Positions 33,932 through 46,965 are shown, counted from the stretch's first letter. The stretch: DNA of 64,000 bases from Sanguinoderma infundibulare (GCA_032821775.1 JAVLRN010000011.1:1116001-1180000); one strand, 5' to 3'. Notes: generated from the sequence alone by a model not told the origin. Numbers and translations are program-made.

Positions 33932-36623
33932 CTAGTCCTCGTCGCCCTCCCACCGCCGGCTGAGGCCCACGCGCCCGTCCGCGTCCCCGTTGACGTACAG
34001 CCACGCCTCGAGCCGGCGCCCGAGCTCGCCCCCACGCCCGCCGCAGAAGTCGCCGGTGGCATTGAGCAGCTTCTCCCGCTCCTTCTCCACCGCGACGACC
34101 ACTTTCGCCACGGGCACGGGCACCTGCTGCGGCACCCCGTTCCCGTTCGCCTTTCCGTTCGCCGCCGGCGGCTTGCGCCTCACGAGCGGGTCCACGTCGC
34201 TGTCGCCGTTGGTCGACACGAGCGCGGTCAGCGTCGGGCTGATGGTCGCGACGGGCGAGTCCGACTTGAACTCCTCGCCCTGCTCCTCCTGCTCGGCTCG
34301 ACTGTCGTCGTGGCTCGGGGGGTCCGCGCCCTCGTCCTGCCACTCCTTGAACCAGTCCTCCTGCTGCTCCTCCGGCCCGAGCATCGAGTCGACGAGCCCG
34401 TCCTCCCAGCCGTCCCACTCGATGCAGCGGTGCGCCATGCGGAGACGCGCGCCGACCGCCTCGTGGTGCAGCCAGGACGCAGCGAGCTCGGAGACGCTCG
34501 CGGACTGGTTGTGGACGAGGACGGTCTTGGAGGGCGGGTTCCGGACGAACTTCTCGACGGTCGCGCGGAAGAGCTTCGCAGTAAAAGGCGAGTTTTGCAG
34601 GAAGGACGGCACATGGGCGCACGCCCACAGAGGGCGCGTCGTCGTCGACTCCCAGTCGATGATACACGTCTGTGTATGCGCATAGCCTTGTCAGCGACTG
34701 CACGTATGCATACATATTACACGGGTGCACTTACGATCTTCGAGTTGTCCTTCTCGTCGACGAACACGTTCTCGAGGTTCAAGTCGTGGCAGTCGAGGGA
34801 GAACTCGTCCGCGCCCACTCCTCCACCTCCACCTCCTCCACCGTCGCCCTCCCCGTGCGCGACGACGCCCAGGCGCTCCATCATCTCCAAGAAGCGTGCC
34901 ATCTCCACGCGCACGCGCCCCTCGCGCTCCGCGAGGTGCGCGACGAGGAACGTCGTGCGTTGCATCCGGCGGTAGTCCTGGTACATCGTGTCCCCGGGAC
35001 CGTCCCACTCCGCCTCGCTCTCCTCCCAGTCCCACTCGTCCGACGTGTCCGAGCGGTCGTCCGGAAGCGCGTTCATCTTGTGGTGCCGTGACGTCTCGAT
35101 CTCGTCCGGGTCGAGGTGAAGCTTGTGCGGGGCCGCCTTGCCCTCGTTCTCAGCGATCACGCCCTTGATCTCCCGGTCGGCGCAAGAGAGTAGGTAGTCG
35201 TGCGTCGAGCGCCAGGGACCGCGATTGAGTTCATCCGGGTGTGAGAGGTCACCGCGGTTCGAACCGAAGAATGGCCAGGAAATGATCGGGCCAACGTGCG
35301 TTTCCTGCAACTCGCTCTGGTCCTGCACGACCTGCAATCTGGTGAGGGCATCGTGAATGTTGGTGAAGCGTTGGTAGGTGGAGGGTGTTGGAGTGGCTAA
35401 CGACGACGAGACGTCCACCGATGGGGTCGGGCTTGGCCCGTCATATAGCGAGCCAATCATCGGGAAACGGTGACCGAATAGAGGGATCACGAGCATCGCG
35501 ATGTTCTCCATGAGTGCGATAAGGGTATTGTGCGGGATGGAGTGGAACACTTTTGACAACGGAATGCCAGGAGCCTGCGGACAAGTTAGATTGACAGATG
35601 CGAACCGTCTGGAACGATTTGTTGAACGTACCTTGGACATGAGGATATACTCGCCACCTAATCGGTTGTACGGGTTCGCATCATAGTGATACACTTCTGG
35701 GACAGGTATTGAGGTATGCTGGCGGAGATAGTGCATGGTCGCCACTTCGCTCTCCGTCTTCAGGCGGGGCATGAAGCGGCGGGCAACGCGGGCGACGACT
35801 TCGCGGCCATCGACGAGTGTTACCAGGTATCCCTGGAGGAGGGTCAGCTGTCTGATCCCGTGCTGGGAACGCAAAACAATCTCGGAGCCCAGTCCGACTG
35901 CTGCGCGACGCTATCGGGCTCAATCCCAACCAAGATGTCAAACTGCAATAGGCTGCGATGAATGCCGAGCGTTGGGTGGCACGATAGCTACTGTGAAGTA
36001 ACTTCGCGCCAAGCATTACAACGTACCGCAGAAGTCGCCAAGGAGCGGGAGCCATGATAATGCCCGAGGTATTAGATACGCGCTCGGGAAATGGTATGAG
36101 AGCTTCCCAACGGGGGTAAGTTTAACCGGCGAATCGTAAAAGCACTGCACCTGTCACCCTGCGGAGGTTCGCCGAAGCAAATAGCCTCTGGACGACACTC
36201 ATGCAGGGTGCCAAGACGCCAATACGGATGAAGCCGAAATGGCGGCGGGGATTTTCGCGTGTCGTCGCCACAAAGACGACGATGGGGGACGGTTCGAGCG
36301 GAGGGGACGCAGACTGCTCACCTTATGGAAAGTGCCTGTGGTGAAAAAGTGAGATTGAGATCTGAGAAAGATTCGGTTAAGTGAGACGGACCTGCACCAA
36401 GGAATTTGATACGTGCGACGTCAGGACCCATGCGCTCGTGGACAATGTCTTTGAGCAGCTTGCGGTCGACCTGGAAGGGCATCGCATTGTGGATGGCGGC
36501 ATCGGCCTTGGCCTCTGCCTTCCTGTCTTGATGCTCGGTATCCCAATCCCACGCCAATGGAGGTCGTCGAGAGCCCTCTGGGATTTGGCTGGACAGAGGA
36601 AGTTGCGTTTGGGGACTCGTCAT
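33932..36623 (-). CDS. Aminoglycoside-phosphotransferase-like kinase (APH / AIM9-like)
   Basis: Five exons (36392-36623, 36322-36335, 35632-35832, 34735-35574, 33932-34669) give about 674 residues. An N-terminal linker leads to a kinase-like fold: glycine-poor loop IKFLGAGTFHKGYLVTLVDG, VVARVARRF with the likely ATP-binding basic residue, YILMSKAPGIPLSKVF, the catalytic loop LDCHDLNLENVFVDE (HDxNxxN) and the metal-binding IIDWEST. This is the APH/phosphotransferase family that includes fungal AIM9-type proteins; small-molecule substrates are unknown. A long acidic insertion with a poly-Gly run lies between the lobes. Exon 2 is only 14 bp (GTFHK region) but keeps frame. The start is the first ATG (MTSPQTQL); the frame is open further upstream. 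Confidence 0.85.
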
Positions 36624-39160
36624 GACGGGGGTCGCAGACCCGGAGGATGACTGTATGCGCGAAGAGGAGGCGACGGGCTGTCCAGGAGGGGTGGGTGGCG
36701 ACAGCGGCTTTTCGAACGTCTTGGAGCGGGACGGGTGGGGCGAACGGGGGTCGTTGTCGATGGCACAGTGGAGCTGGTACAAGCTAGGGCAGATGGTGGT
36801 CAGGGCGAGAGAAGGGACGAACGCCGAGACTTATCGCGGACGCACTCGAGTTTATTGCGCGCCCGCCGCTTATGGACGACCGAACAGCAGTCGCCGTCAA
36901 TATTGATGTCGGGAGGTGCCGCACGTGATTCAAGCAGTAAAGCAGGCATCTTGCTGCACAGCGCGGTCGCAAGAGCAGCGGCGGGTGCGGGGTCTTCAGA
37001 CGGGCTTTGCAAGAGGGCCCAGAAGTGGGTGGTTGTATTATATGCGGGGTGGGAGCGTCGGACTGACCCCAGGCCGCTGTGACTGGAGTCTGGGGCTGAG
37101 CCGCGCTACCGCCGCGCTGCTTTCGTCATTTCTATGCCTCATTAGACTCATCACCTGCCGCTTTCGTCCCCGATCGAGATCAGATCCGTCGTAAGCCCAT
37201 TCCCGGCCCACTCGGATCCCCTCCCCCGCAAAATGTCGTGATTTACCTCCGCACTCCCCCACGGGCCAGAGTCCGACGGGTTTTCAGCTGCACTCTCGCC
37301 GACCTGCGCCTTCCAACTCGGACACACCGAAGCCTGGCGCCAGCACGCTGTGCACTCCGCCTCGCGATCTGGTTTAGCGGAACCAGGCGAGCTGCGTGCT
37401 ATTTCCAGACACCGCTCGCTCGCGGAGCCACCACATACGTAACGTCCCTTGCGGCCCTTGTCCTGCCATCCATCCTGTCCAGTGTCCTCCATTTCATCCG
37501 GTACCCGACCTCTCCGTCGCCGGCTTTCGTGCAATCATATGTTCTATCTTACCAGTGTAAACATCCAACTATTCCGAACCCTCATCTCGTCCCGCATATT
37601 CATCGCGACTCGGTCCAGCGCACATCGGTCCCGAACTCCGAAAAAGTACAGGGGCGGGGCCCCGATCACAACCCCAACTTTTAGTCTCACCAGCTCGGAT
37701 GACATGCGCCCTTGGGGTGCGCGCTGTAAGCATCCCTTCGGTAATCGAGAGGAATCGGAACCTCAGCTAACCCATCCTAAGTACTTGTAAACGCACTCCG
37801 AGATCTAGAGAGGTGAGAGCGCCAGCTTCTCGCCGCTCTCTTCATGACCCTTATCACAACGCGCGATGCTTCCTGGTCAGCCGACCCTCTAGCGAACGCG
37901 CGGAGATCTCTGGATATGAACCGCGTCCACCATCGAGTAATGGAGACTGGCCGTGTCTGTACGTACGTCCGCAAGCGCGAATTCGATCGTACGAGGAGCA
38001 AGTTCTGGATACGAAGGTGAGGCAACAGAGCTTAACCTAGATAAGCTAGCCCAATGGATGGTCTGGGATCAGTACGACACACCTTCCGTACCCTTCCAGT
38101 CCCTTCTTCCCTCACAAGCTATCCGCGTGTGCGCGGACGCTCAAGCTCACAATGGGGAGGAACACGCGTCGGTATCGGCATTCCGAGGCCAGGAAAGTGG
38201 CGAAGGCGTCTCGGACGTCGAAAAGGATGGGTGCCTTCGGAATTCGGAAGTCGGACGTCGAAAAGATGGAGAGTGAGCGACCAGGACCTTCGGGCGACAG
38301 GCACCCGAGATTTGACGCGACTGCGCTCGAAAATGGGCTAGCCCAGTGGCATCTGTGATACAGTGCAGCGCGCAGAGCGATGTAGACGCGTCGCGACAGG
38401 TCGCGACGGGTCACCTGCCGAAGACACTAAGTAGTGCGTGAGTTCTACCATTTACACGAGTTGGTCTCGTACGTTTTACATGGGCGCGGGGACTCTTTGC
38501 AGCGTCTGTGTCGAGTAAAGCATGCGCAGAGCGTCAGAATTCATACATTCGAGAAGACCGGACGATGCCTACCGCGCATCTGGAAACCCGCGGCGCACCA
38601 TCAAAAAACAGCCGGTGATACTCGTACGTATGCATCCATCGCGGTGGACACGCACAATGGAACTCCTATACCACGCGGTATCTGCCACAGCATGTATCAG
38701 AATATGTGGAGAGTTCTACGAACATGGTCGTCGACGCACGTACCTTATACCTTAACTTCTTCGGCGTTACTCTTCAACGCGCGGGTCATGAATTAATGAC
38801 GGACGAGAACAAATCTGATGCAAGCGAGAGTGACGAGGACAATATGCGAACATGCGACAAGATGCAATGATGTATAAAATGACATGATAGGTGGCCGATA
38901 CAATGCAGGTGATGATTAAATGTCCATATAGTGAATAATCTAGACGAGGGAATGGGGTTTGCAAATACATGGGGGCATGGGGGAACGGCAGGAGAAATGA
39001 ACATAAAGCATGGAAGGGGCGTGTCGCAAGAGGAGAAACTGACCACAAGCTGCACCGCAGCAGCGATGATCCCGTCATCCTGCACGAAATCGGGACCGGG
39101 CCAGGGGTAAAAAAAATAGGAAGGAGGGGGGGAGAATGGTGACGGCACGCCGTGCACCGT
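36624..39160. other. Long gene-poor interval
   Basis: About 2.5 kb without a supported gene. Within it, near 38206-38260, the string TCGGACGTCGAAAAG occurs twice about 40 bp apart, and GCTAGCCCA[A/G]TGG occurs near 38045 and 38338. These may be traces of a decayed repeat, but no element could be delimited. Confidence 0.4.
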
Positions 39161-39731
39161 CTATTTTTTCCCCGCCTCGATGACGTCTCCGTTCTTGCAC
39201 GCGACGATTTTGATTTTGGGCGCGGATACCATCTCGTTCGACTCCATCTTGAATGATGGGTTCTTCACTATGAACGTCCATACGTCGTCGCAGAGCCGGT
39301 ACGTGTGCAGGTGACCCTAAGCGCCACAACGACCCAGCAACCAGAGTAGCGGGCGTCGGGGTCCGTGAACCAGCGACTACCATACTGAGCCAAGGACGTA
39401 CCTTCAGCGTGGTCTTCGTCTTGACCTGCTTCACCATGATGTCAGCGAGCGACTTGTCGAACTGCATCAGCGTGCGTGCGTGCGTGCATTGTCAGTCGGG
39501 CCGGGCCGATGCGACAGGCTGAAATCACACACACCTGCTGTAGGACCTTCATCGCCAACTGAGGGGTGATCGACCCGCTCGTGATAAGCTCATCAAGCGA
39601 GTCCGTGAGAGCCATACCGATCCTAGGGTATACATAGCCAGGGGACCAGTCAAGTCGGCTGGGTACCTCTCTTCGCCAAGGGGCGGTACTCACGAAGACC
39701 CACGGTAAAACTCGTAGTATGCCGAGGCCAT
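39161..39731 (-). CDS. TOA2: Transcription factor IIA small (gamma) subunit
   Basis: Four exons (39694-39731, 39535-39622, 39402-39461, 39161-39316) give about 113 residues, the normal length. The sequence follows the family from end to end: [40 protein letters not shown] (four-helix bundle part), FDKSLADIM, then the beta-barrel part [20 protein letters not shown] and [12 protein letters not shown]. It pairs with the TFIIA large subunit and stabilises TBP on TATA DNA in the nucleus. Single-copy housekeeping gene, intact. It diverges from the F-box gene across a 510-bp spacer. Confidence 0.96.
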
Positions 39732-40241
39732 TGTTCCCGGTCAGGAAGGCCAGCTCAGCTAGCGGCGCCAAGGAGACAACCCGGACGAGAGAGGGAGCAG
39801 GACGTGGAGGACAGTGGTGAAGCTCAGCTTCAGGCGTTACGTAACACATCCGACTGTGACGTCCTCACATTTGGTGACCGGCGTATGCGTCACGCTCCTT
39901 CCAGTTGACTTGAACTGGTACCACCAGCACGACGATCGGAGGTTTGGCGGACTCATACAGTAAGGAGGACCATCTCTTTGTCAATCGACACCTCGCAGGC
40001 TGATACTTCATGCACTTGTGTTTACAGCGGGAGAATAATAACGCGTACGTACGGTCCCGCGCGGCGACGGACGTCGTTGATCACGAAGCACGGTCAGCAC
40101 ATGTCAGTGCCCACTGGTTATTGCCACAAAACACCGTGTTTTCACACGTATGTGAGTGTGTGCTAATGCTGCGGTTATTGCGGCACAGCGGCCGGGGTTA
40201 GGTATAAATAAAGCTGCAACTCAAGGACGCTGTGCAACGTC
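39732..40241. other. Divergent promoter region
   Basis: Between TOA2 (minus) and the F-box gene (plus). Contains a TATA box for the latter at 40203-40210. Nothing else supported. Confidence 0.5.
40203..40210 (+). promoter_or_regulatory. TATA box of the F-box gene
   Basis: TATAAATA 39 bp upstream of the start ATG at 40242, giving a predicted short leader. Confidence 0.5.
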
Positions 40242-41587
40242 ATGACGCCCTCTGTCGTCGGTATGTCTATTTAAACATCCATCCCTGTCGTCCGCATGCT
40301 AATACGTACATCTTGAACCAGCGGGTGTCTATCTCGATATAAAAACCGGAGGCAACATCCCTGGGGAGATCATAGACGACGTCCTAGACCACCTCGACAA
40401 TGACAGCGCGACTCTGCGTGCATGCACGCTCGTCTCTCACTTCTGGTGCTCGTTCGCTCGGTGTCATCTGTTCCAAGCCGTGGTCTGCCCTCCAGACGCT
40501 CCTTGTTTGTCGCCACGACATTTCTCCTCTTTCCTCTCCTCTACCCCCGAAATAGTCCCATACGTTCGCTCGCTCAAGATCATAGGAAGCAAACCCTGCT
40601 CAGAGATCGAGGTCGCCGTAGAAGACGTCTTGCTTCTACTGTCCGCGCTGCCCAACCTTCAATCGCTCTTCTTTGAGCGCGTCCCTCTCTTCACCCGTGC
40701 TCGCGCTCATGACCCGCCCATCCCGATGCCTCCGCTTCCATGCGCCAAGCTCTCAACCATAGGATTGTGCGCCATTCGCAATACCGATACCACGCACTTG
40801 TTCTTTCGCTTTCTCAAAGACTGTCTCGGTCCCCGGGCCTTCCGCGCCATCCTCAGGTTTGCAGATCGCGAGGACCAATCCTCTTTCCCCGCATTTCTCG
40901 GGGTGTTCGGCCCCGCCATCGAACTCCTCTCCTGCAACTTGTTGGGTGCTCTATGTGACGTATGTTTGTTGGCCGGTAGACCGGACGGTTAGTTCCGAGT
41001 TTGTCAATTCATATCGTTTGAATGGTGCTGACGCAAGCTGGTTGCCGTCAGCACACCGCATGGACTTCGACCCGACACTCCAGCTGAACGTCCGCGTCCC
41101 GACGTGCACTGCGGTCAACGAGCTCATCCTGTACATCACTGGCTCCGGTGTCGCCGATCTAGACCTGCAGTTGGGTTTGCTGTGGGGCCAGTACCTCGCC
41201 CTTCGCGAGGTGCTGAAGTTCCTGCCGCCTGACGTGCCCATGCGGCGCATCACTTTCCGATTCCAGCGGTTCGGACCGCACATAGAGGAGCACGCGCGCA
41301 TGTTCGAAAGCCTGCTGGACCCCCAGAACTGGTTCCACAATGGCTGGATGGAGGAGCTCCTGTTGCGGTTCGCCGACCTGGAGGCGTTGACATGCGTCGT
41401 GTGCGACGATGGCCTGATGGAGCAGTATGGCGACTACCTTCCCGCGGACCCCACCGCGTCGATTGCGACCGGCTCTGTCGCGAAGCCCGTCGATCGCCAG
41501 GAAGAATATGACGTTTACGCCAATTTCTTGAAGAAAACATACTCCCGGTTTGATGCGAAAGGGCTTCTACAGATCCAGAGAGCATAG
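40242..41587 (+). CDS. F-box domain protein
   Basis: Exon 1 (40242-40260) and exon 2 (40322-40954) join in frame; exon 3 is 41052-41587, about 395 residues in all. The N-terminus holds an F-box (NIPGEIIDDVLDHLDNDSATLRACTLVSHFWCSFARCHLFQ), followed by leucine-rich segments of the sort found in the many Agaricomycete F-box proteins. It should dock on Skp1 as a substrate receptor of an SCF ubiquitin ligase; the target is unknown. The second intron has a weak donor (GTGACG); the stronger-looking GTATGT five bases downstream does not restore frame with any nearby acceptor, so this junction is less certain. Confidence 0.75.
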
Positions 41588-42162
41588 GCGGACTCTGGCC
41601 TAGTGTCGTAGCTCATCAAGACTATGTATAGCTTGATTGGTTGGAAGTTTCCGCACCAAGAGTGGCCGTGCTGCCCATGGGTATACAAGCATATTGAGTC
41701 GCGCTCCCCACCAAAGCCGGTGCGCTCCCCCAGGAGGTATGCCGAGTCGGAGCAAACGTGCTGTCTATTGCCGTCTTGATCGGACGGGCGGATATCGGCG
41801 CGGGACGGTCGAGTTGAATTATGTTGAATTCAAGTGCTTTAAGTATCTCGTCCTCTTTGAGCTCAGCGTAACAACTCATTAATAGGGTGCGGTGCGTCTT
41901 ACTAGATAAAGTAGACGTACTCGTGACCTCTCCAAAGAGGCTCATTAAGAAGATGGTGTGAAGTCCAAACCAACACGGACGTCCACTTGCACATCAGATG
42001 AGGATCACACGTGGAGACCCAAATGGGAGCGATGACGTCACTGTTGAACCGCCACTGGCGTTGAATGGATCGCTCCCGTTTGGGTACCACGCCGTCGCTC
42101 ACATCCCACATCATCCGACTCGTGCACAGACGCACGAAACAGAACTCAACCTCAATGCCGCC
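41588..42162. other. Intergenic between two plus-strand genes
   Basis: Spacer between the F-box and PTEN genes. No gene or RNA recognised. Confidence 0.45.
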
Positions 42163-45100
42163 ATGAGCGACTACATTAGACGACTTGTTTCCGGACACAA
42201 GTCCCGCCACAAGGACGCTGAGCTGGATTTGGAGTTGGGTAGGATCTCTCGCGTGTTATCACACATCTGTGTGTGGCGCGTTGCAAAGGCTTATGACTTC
42301 TCTTCACATCCACAGACCTCGCATACATCACAGACCAGATCATCGTAATGGGATACCCCGCGAGCGGTATCGAAGGCCTCTACAGGAACCGCAGAGAAGA
42401 CACGAAGAGGTTTCTTGAGCACCATCACGGCAGCAACTACTGCGTATTCAACTTCTGCCCCATCAGGGAGAACTCGTATCCCGCAAGCGTATTTGATGGG
42501 CGAGTGAGAAGATACCCATTCCCAGATCATCAGTGAGTGTTGGCTTGTTTCTGCTCCGTCGAAGTCGGAACCGTGTCCGTCTCTGTGTCCTGGCACCATC
42601 TGAAAGGAGTAATACAAGAGTATATGAAGACTGAGACGTGGCTAAACTAACGCAGTCTGACTCTAGGAGAGGGCGGGGACGCGTCTAGACATATGCCGTC
42701 CGAATATGTCCACGCATCTTCACAAACCGAGCTACACGGGAGCAGCTCAAGCAGCCTACGTCACCATCGTCACACTGTGCTCTCCTCCCCCGCTACTCCT
42801 GCCACAGCGGCGGCGGATCATTGTGTCAATGGGCGCCCACATACTGCGAAGGGCAGCTGCCCACGCGAGACAACGGTCGTGTATCGTGCTGAAAGTCGTT
42901 TGCGACATAAGCTCACGACGCTTGTCCGGGATGACGTTGAGTTCTCGTATGCATACTGTATGCGACCTCGCCAGCACGATCGGCTCAAGTTCGCGTAGGC
43001 AGGCTCAAAGGTGTCCGCGCACCGGCGAGGGCGGCCACGTCAGTGCGCATGCATAAACTCAGCGTTGCCCGAGACGAGCATCGTACAGTCGTGTCCGAAT
43101 CGCGTCGAGGCAATAAGTCTTCCCCTTCCTCGTCTTCAATAGCATCCTCTTCTCGTGTCTCATGAATGGGGTGGGTGCAGAGATATTTGAGGTCTTCTTA
43201 CTCTTGTATGTACTCATCTGAAAGCCGTGCCCTGAGCAAGGGCCCGGGCGAGAGATGCATGGAAATATAAACCTGTCTGCCTATGTATCTGCCCAGTAAC
43301 ACAAAGCGCACACTAACGGACGCCACTCTATGTCTAGCGCTCCTCCCTTCGCGATCCTCGCACTCGCAGCACGCGAGATCCACCTGTGGCTTGATGGTTA
43401 CCCTGAGCGTGTCGCTGTCCTCCACTGCAAAGGTTAGCCCATCCCCCATCTCCGATACCTCGGAGTGTTTGCTTATCCACATATCACGCCGATGCATATA
43501 CTTACATTGAATCGCACAAAGCCGGCAAAGGACGATCCGGCACGATGGCATGCGCATACCTGCTCACCGCGCTCGACGCCGCCGCCCCAAGCGCGGCGCC
43601 GTCGCTCGAGCGCAACCGGACAGAGAAGGAAAGGGCGAAGAGCCGTGCCGAGCAGTTCATGAACGCCATGCCGATTGACGAGGTCGCCGCCGAAGTCATC
43701 CCTGCCACCACGCCGCAGGCTGAAGGCGAGGACCCTGTCAAGCTCGAGCTCGCCGACGGCAACGGCGATGGCGGCGGAAATACGACGGACGAGACCAGCA
43801 AACTAACTGCAGGGTCTGAGGCACAGAAGCCTGAGGATGGCACGATGAACACCCTGCACCATATCCTGGAGCTGCACACGGCACGCCGTATGAAGCGGCG
43901 GTCGTCCGCGACACTCAAGCCCGGCGTAAGCATCCCGAGCCAGCGCCGGTGGTTGTACTACTGGTCGCTCGTCCTCGCACAACAGGCTCCCCCCGCCTTC
44001 TGGCCGGCCGACTCCGCAGACGTGCTCGCCCGCCAGCGTCCGAAAGTACGGCTCACGCAGATCCAGGTGCGAATGCGCGAGCTGGGGGGCTTCAAGGCGA
44101 ACCTCGTCCGCGCGGCAAACGCGCTGCTGGAGCGCGCGTGGAGGATTCAGAAGATCGACGCAAGGGCGTGGAACTCGAGCTCGAGCCAGGTGTGGGCGTC
44201 GCTCGCACGGTACGATGACGACTTGGTCGACACGCTCGAGCGGTGGGAGCGGCATACGCGGGATGAGAGCGGGAACATGGGAGTCCGGAGGGAGCATTCG
44301 GGCGAGATGGGCGGGGAGGCCATCGGGGACCTATTCGATGACGACCGGTGGGACGGCGAGAAGATGGTGCGGAGTTTCGCGCGGATGAGCACCGTCGGGG
44401 ACGAGGACGTTCGCAAGGAGGCGTCGGACGAGGTGAGCCCGAATCGTTCGGCTTCTATGCGTCGCGAACGCCATTTGACAGCAATGAACGCCTAATTTGC
44501 GCTTCCTTTGAATGGACCTCTGGACAGGGCGGGAAGATTGAGACCTTGTTGTTACGCCCCTTGACAGGGGACAGCTGGCAAAGTATCCGCACCAAGATCG
44601 AGGAAGGTCGTGAACAAGCCTCATGGAGTCGAAGTACTGGCTCCCTAGTGGGGAGCGCGGATCCATCTCCGACGACAGGCCTCGAGACCGAAGACGTGTC
44701 GATGGACGACGTCACCCAGGCGCTCAAGGCTGATAGTGGCGTCGTGCTCGATGCGCACAGGGAGGTCCGAGTGAAGCTGTATCTAGGCCAGGTGAGCCAA
44801 TGGGCGTCGGGCGTTGGACATTGCATTGATTGGTTATTTGTCCCGCGATTTTCTGTCCGCCGGTGTCGAACTGCGATCCGTCTGGCCATGTACCCCGTCG
44901 TCAGGTGTTTATGGGGTGGTTTTGGTTCATTCCCACCTTCCACATGCACCGGTCCAGGGCCGACGCGGGAACGCAGCAGCAGCCTACGACGTTCACGCTG
45001 ACGCGGGAGGAGCTCGACTTTCCGGTCGGGGTGGGGTCGAACATCTTGGATGTCGCCGTCTCGATGGAGTGGTGCGAAGAGGCGGCGGGCGTTGTGAGTC

Positions 45101-45201
45101 CTCCAGAGTGCGTCACCGGCGACAATGATCCGCAAGACATCGCGGCTGCGTTGTCACCTGTCACAGCAGGGGAGGGGGAAGGTATTGCACATGCCAAATA
45201 G
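42163..45201 (+). CDS. PTEN-family lipid/protein phosphatase
   Basis: Six exons (42163-42238, 42316-42532, 43338-43432, 43522-44432, 44528-44791, 44905-45201) give about 619 residues. The start MSDYIRRLVSGHKSRHKD is basic, like the PIP2-binding N-terminus of PTEN. Next come DLAYITDQIIVMGYPASG, the YPFPDHHAPP loop with the general-acid Asp, and the P-loop HCKAGKGRSGT, nearly identical to PTEN. A C2-like domain forms the C-terminal third (VKLYLGQVFMGWFWFIPTFHM). Compared with animal PTEN there are long acidic insertions after the P-loop. It should dephosphorylate PIP3 at the membrane. The P-loop is split by an intron with an AAG acceptor. Intron 2 is 805 bp and holds a transposon-like element. 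Confidence 0.92.
42608..43214. mobile_element. MITE-like element in PTEN intron 2
   Basis: The left end AGTAATACAAGAGTA (42608-42622) then GAAGAC, and the right end (43192-43214), whose reverse complement reads AGTACATACAAGAGTA then GAAGAC, form imperfect terminal inverted repeats. The direct repeat CATCTGAAAG flanks them at 42597-42606 and 43215-43224, a 10-bp target-site duplication. One extra G sits at the left junction. The interior has no coding frame of note. Size (about 607 bp) and a 9-11 bp duplication fit a non-autonomous Mutator-like element (inference). Confidence 0.72.
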
Positions 45202-46965
45202 GCAGCTGAGACTGGCTTAGACGATGGACTGACTCACCGAGTCGATGGAAACTGCTTCTCTCTTGTCCGTGTGTGTATGGAAAGTGTCAGGACAGTCTAG
45301 AGGAATCCGCGCCACAGATGAGTATACTTACTATCGGTGCATATGATATCCCATCAATCAGGAGGTTGATACGGCGGCCTTGCGGCGGGTTTGCGCACTT
45401 GAGGCGTTACTCGACCTCCGCAAGTGTCTGGAGGCAGCTTGTGTGGGATTTACACTTCCAGGATGGGGCGTGGCAGATAACCGATGAGGTAAAGTGACAG
45501 ACAGAACCTAGCTTCCTCGGCATCGCAGGGAGTCAGATCCCGGCGGGCGTTGCTAGGAGGACGACTTACGAGAAAGTCGTGAGAGAAACCGTTTTTCTCC
45601 CATGGGGTGCGTTCTTCATTGCTGGAAGATTGAAGCATCCTGTCGGACATGGCAAGTATTAATTAGTATCGAAGGGCCTATGTGGGCCTGGCTACATGTG
45701 TGAGCAAACGAGGAAAGACCCGTGTCCTCTCGACCGGTTGATCTGCAAACACCTTACGACAGACTTCGGTCTTGCATCGTTTCCAAGCGTCGAAGACGAT
45801 CCGTCGGAGAGCAGACGGGGCGCCTAGGGAGGGCGGGGATCGAGTGGAGGTACGAATTCATGGTCGTTCCATACGGCAGCCACTGAATGTCTGTACTAGG
45901 CGGCGCGGTTGCGTCCTGAGCGATGGTCGGAATTCGGCCAGTGCTACATAGCCCAGTGCTTCCTGCATCTGCATGCGCAGTCGCCGAGTACGAAGGTCGG
46001 TGGGGTACATAAGCTGGAATGAACAAATCAGCTTCTCGTACCACTACAGTCTTCTCGATTGGACTTTCGGCGTTCGCACGTCGTTCGCACGGCATGTTCT
46101 GTCGGCGAACTGATGATGATGGGGAAAAACTCACCGACGAAAACCTAACCGTTGTCCTTGGGGGTCGGTTATGGGTCAGCACGAGGAGCATGTGCGCCAC
46201 GAGAAAGACATGAAGATGAATGCATCGCGAACGCTCGATGGATTGGAGTTGTCGACTTGGTGGTTCATGTCAGGCCCGCGGTCCGCGGCAGACTGAACCC
46301 CCTGACAACGGCTAACCGTACTGCATCACTTGCGTCCAGTGGAAAACTCCTATTGGCTGGTCGGAGGGGATCTGGGTCAATAAGGGCAGCTCCGATGTCG
46401 AAGTAAATCGAAGTAATGGAGGAGATCGGGGTCTTGCCTGAAGGGGTTCGCGGACCGGAGTGACCGCGGACATCCGACTCGGGTCTCTCGGGTGCATTTC
46501 CGCAGACGCAGCGACGACATTGAGAGCCATGCCCACCATTTTACCCAAGCTAGAAGCGGTCCTGCGTCATTGCCCACCTTATTCCTCCCTCGGCCAATCT
46601 CTCTCAAGCAGCTTTATTTTATCGGTCGCAGCGAGCTCTTCCCGTTTTCGGAGGCCTGAGGCACAGACGAAGGATGATATTAATGGCCGCCGATTGGCGG
46701 GGTTAGGCGCAGTTTGGCAGGACGGCGACCGATGTCGATGAGATCTTGGTTCAGGGACGGAACTTCCGTATGCGAGAGGCGCTCTGATGTGTGCTCGCTC
46801 GAGGCAGGCGCCGCACCACCCAAAATCTGGGATACATATCGTCTGTTCTCACCGTCCGCAACGGCACATGCCCTCTCGACCTTCCTCTCCTTCCTCCCCT
46901 CCGCTGACGGCCCCAACCACCGCTAGCCGCTCCTGGCGGTCTCCCCGCATGCATTGACAGAGGGC
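45202..46965. other. Gene-poor interval upstream of a multi-TM gene
   Basis: About 1.8 kb. Short open frames (for example around 45318-45497) show no domain. It may include the 5' leader or a first exon of the gene at 46966, whose start is uncertain. Confidence 0.4.

Noticed and set aside
33818..34975. Plus-strand frame of 385 codons
   Set aside because: Antisense to the APH-type kinase; Leu/Val/Arg-biased shadow with no motif, crossing a real intron of the opposite gene.
45318..45497. Short frame rich in Arg and Trp
   Set aside because: No domain, and no downstream exon could be joined in frame.
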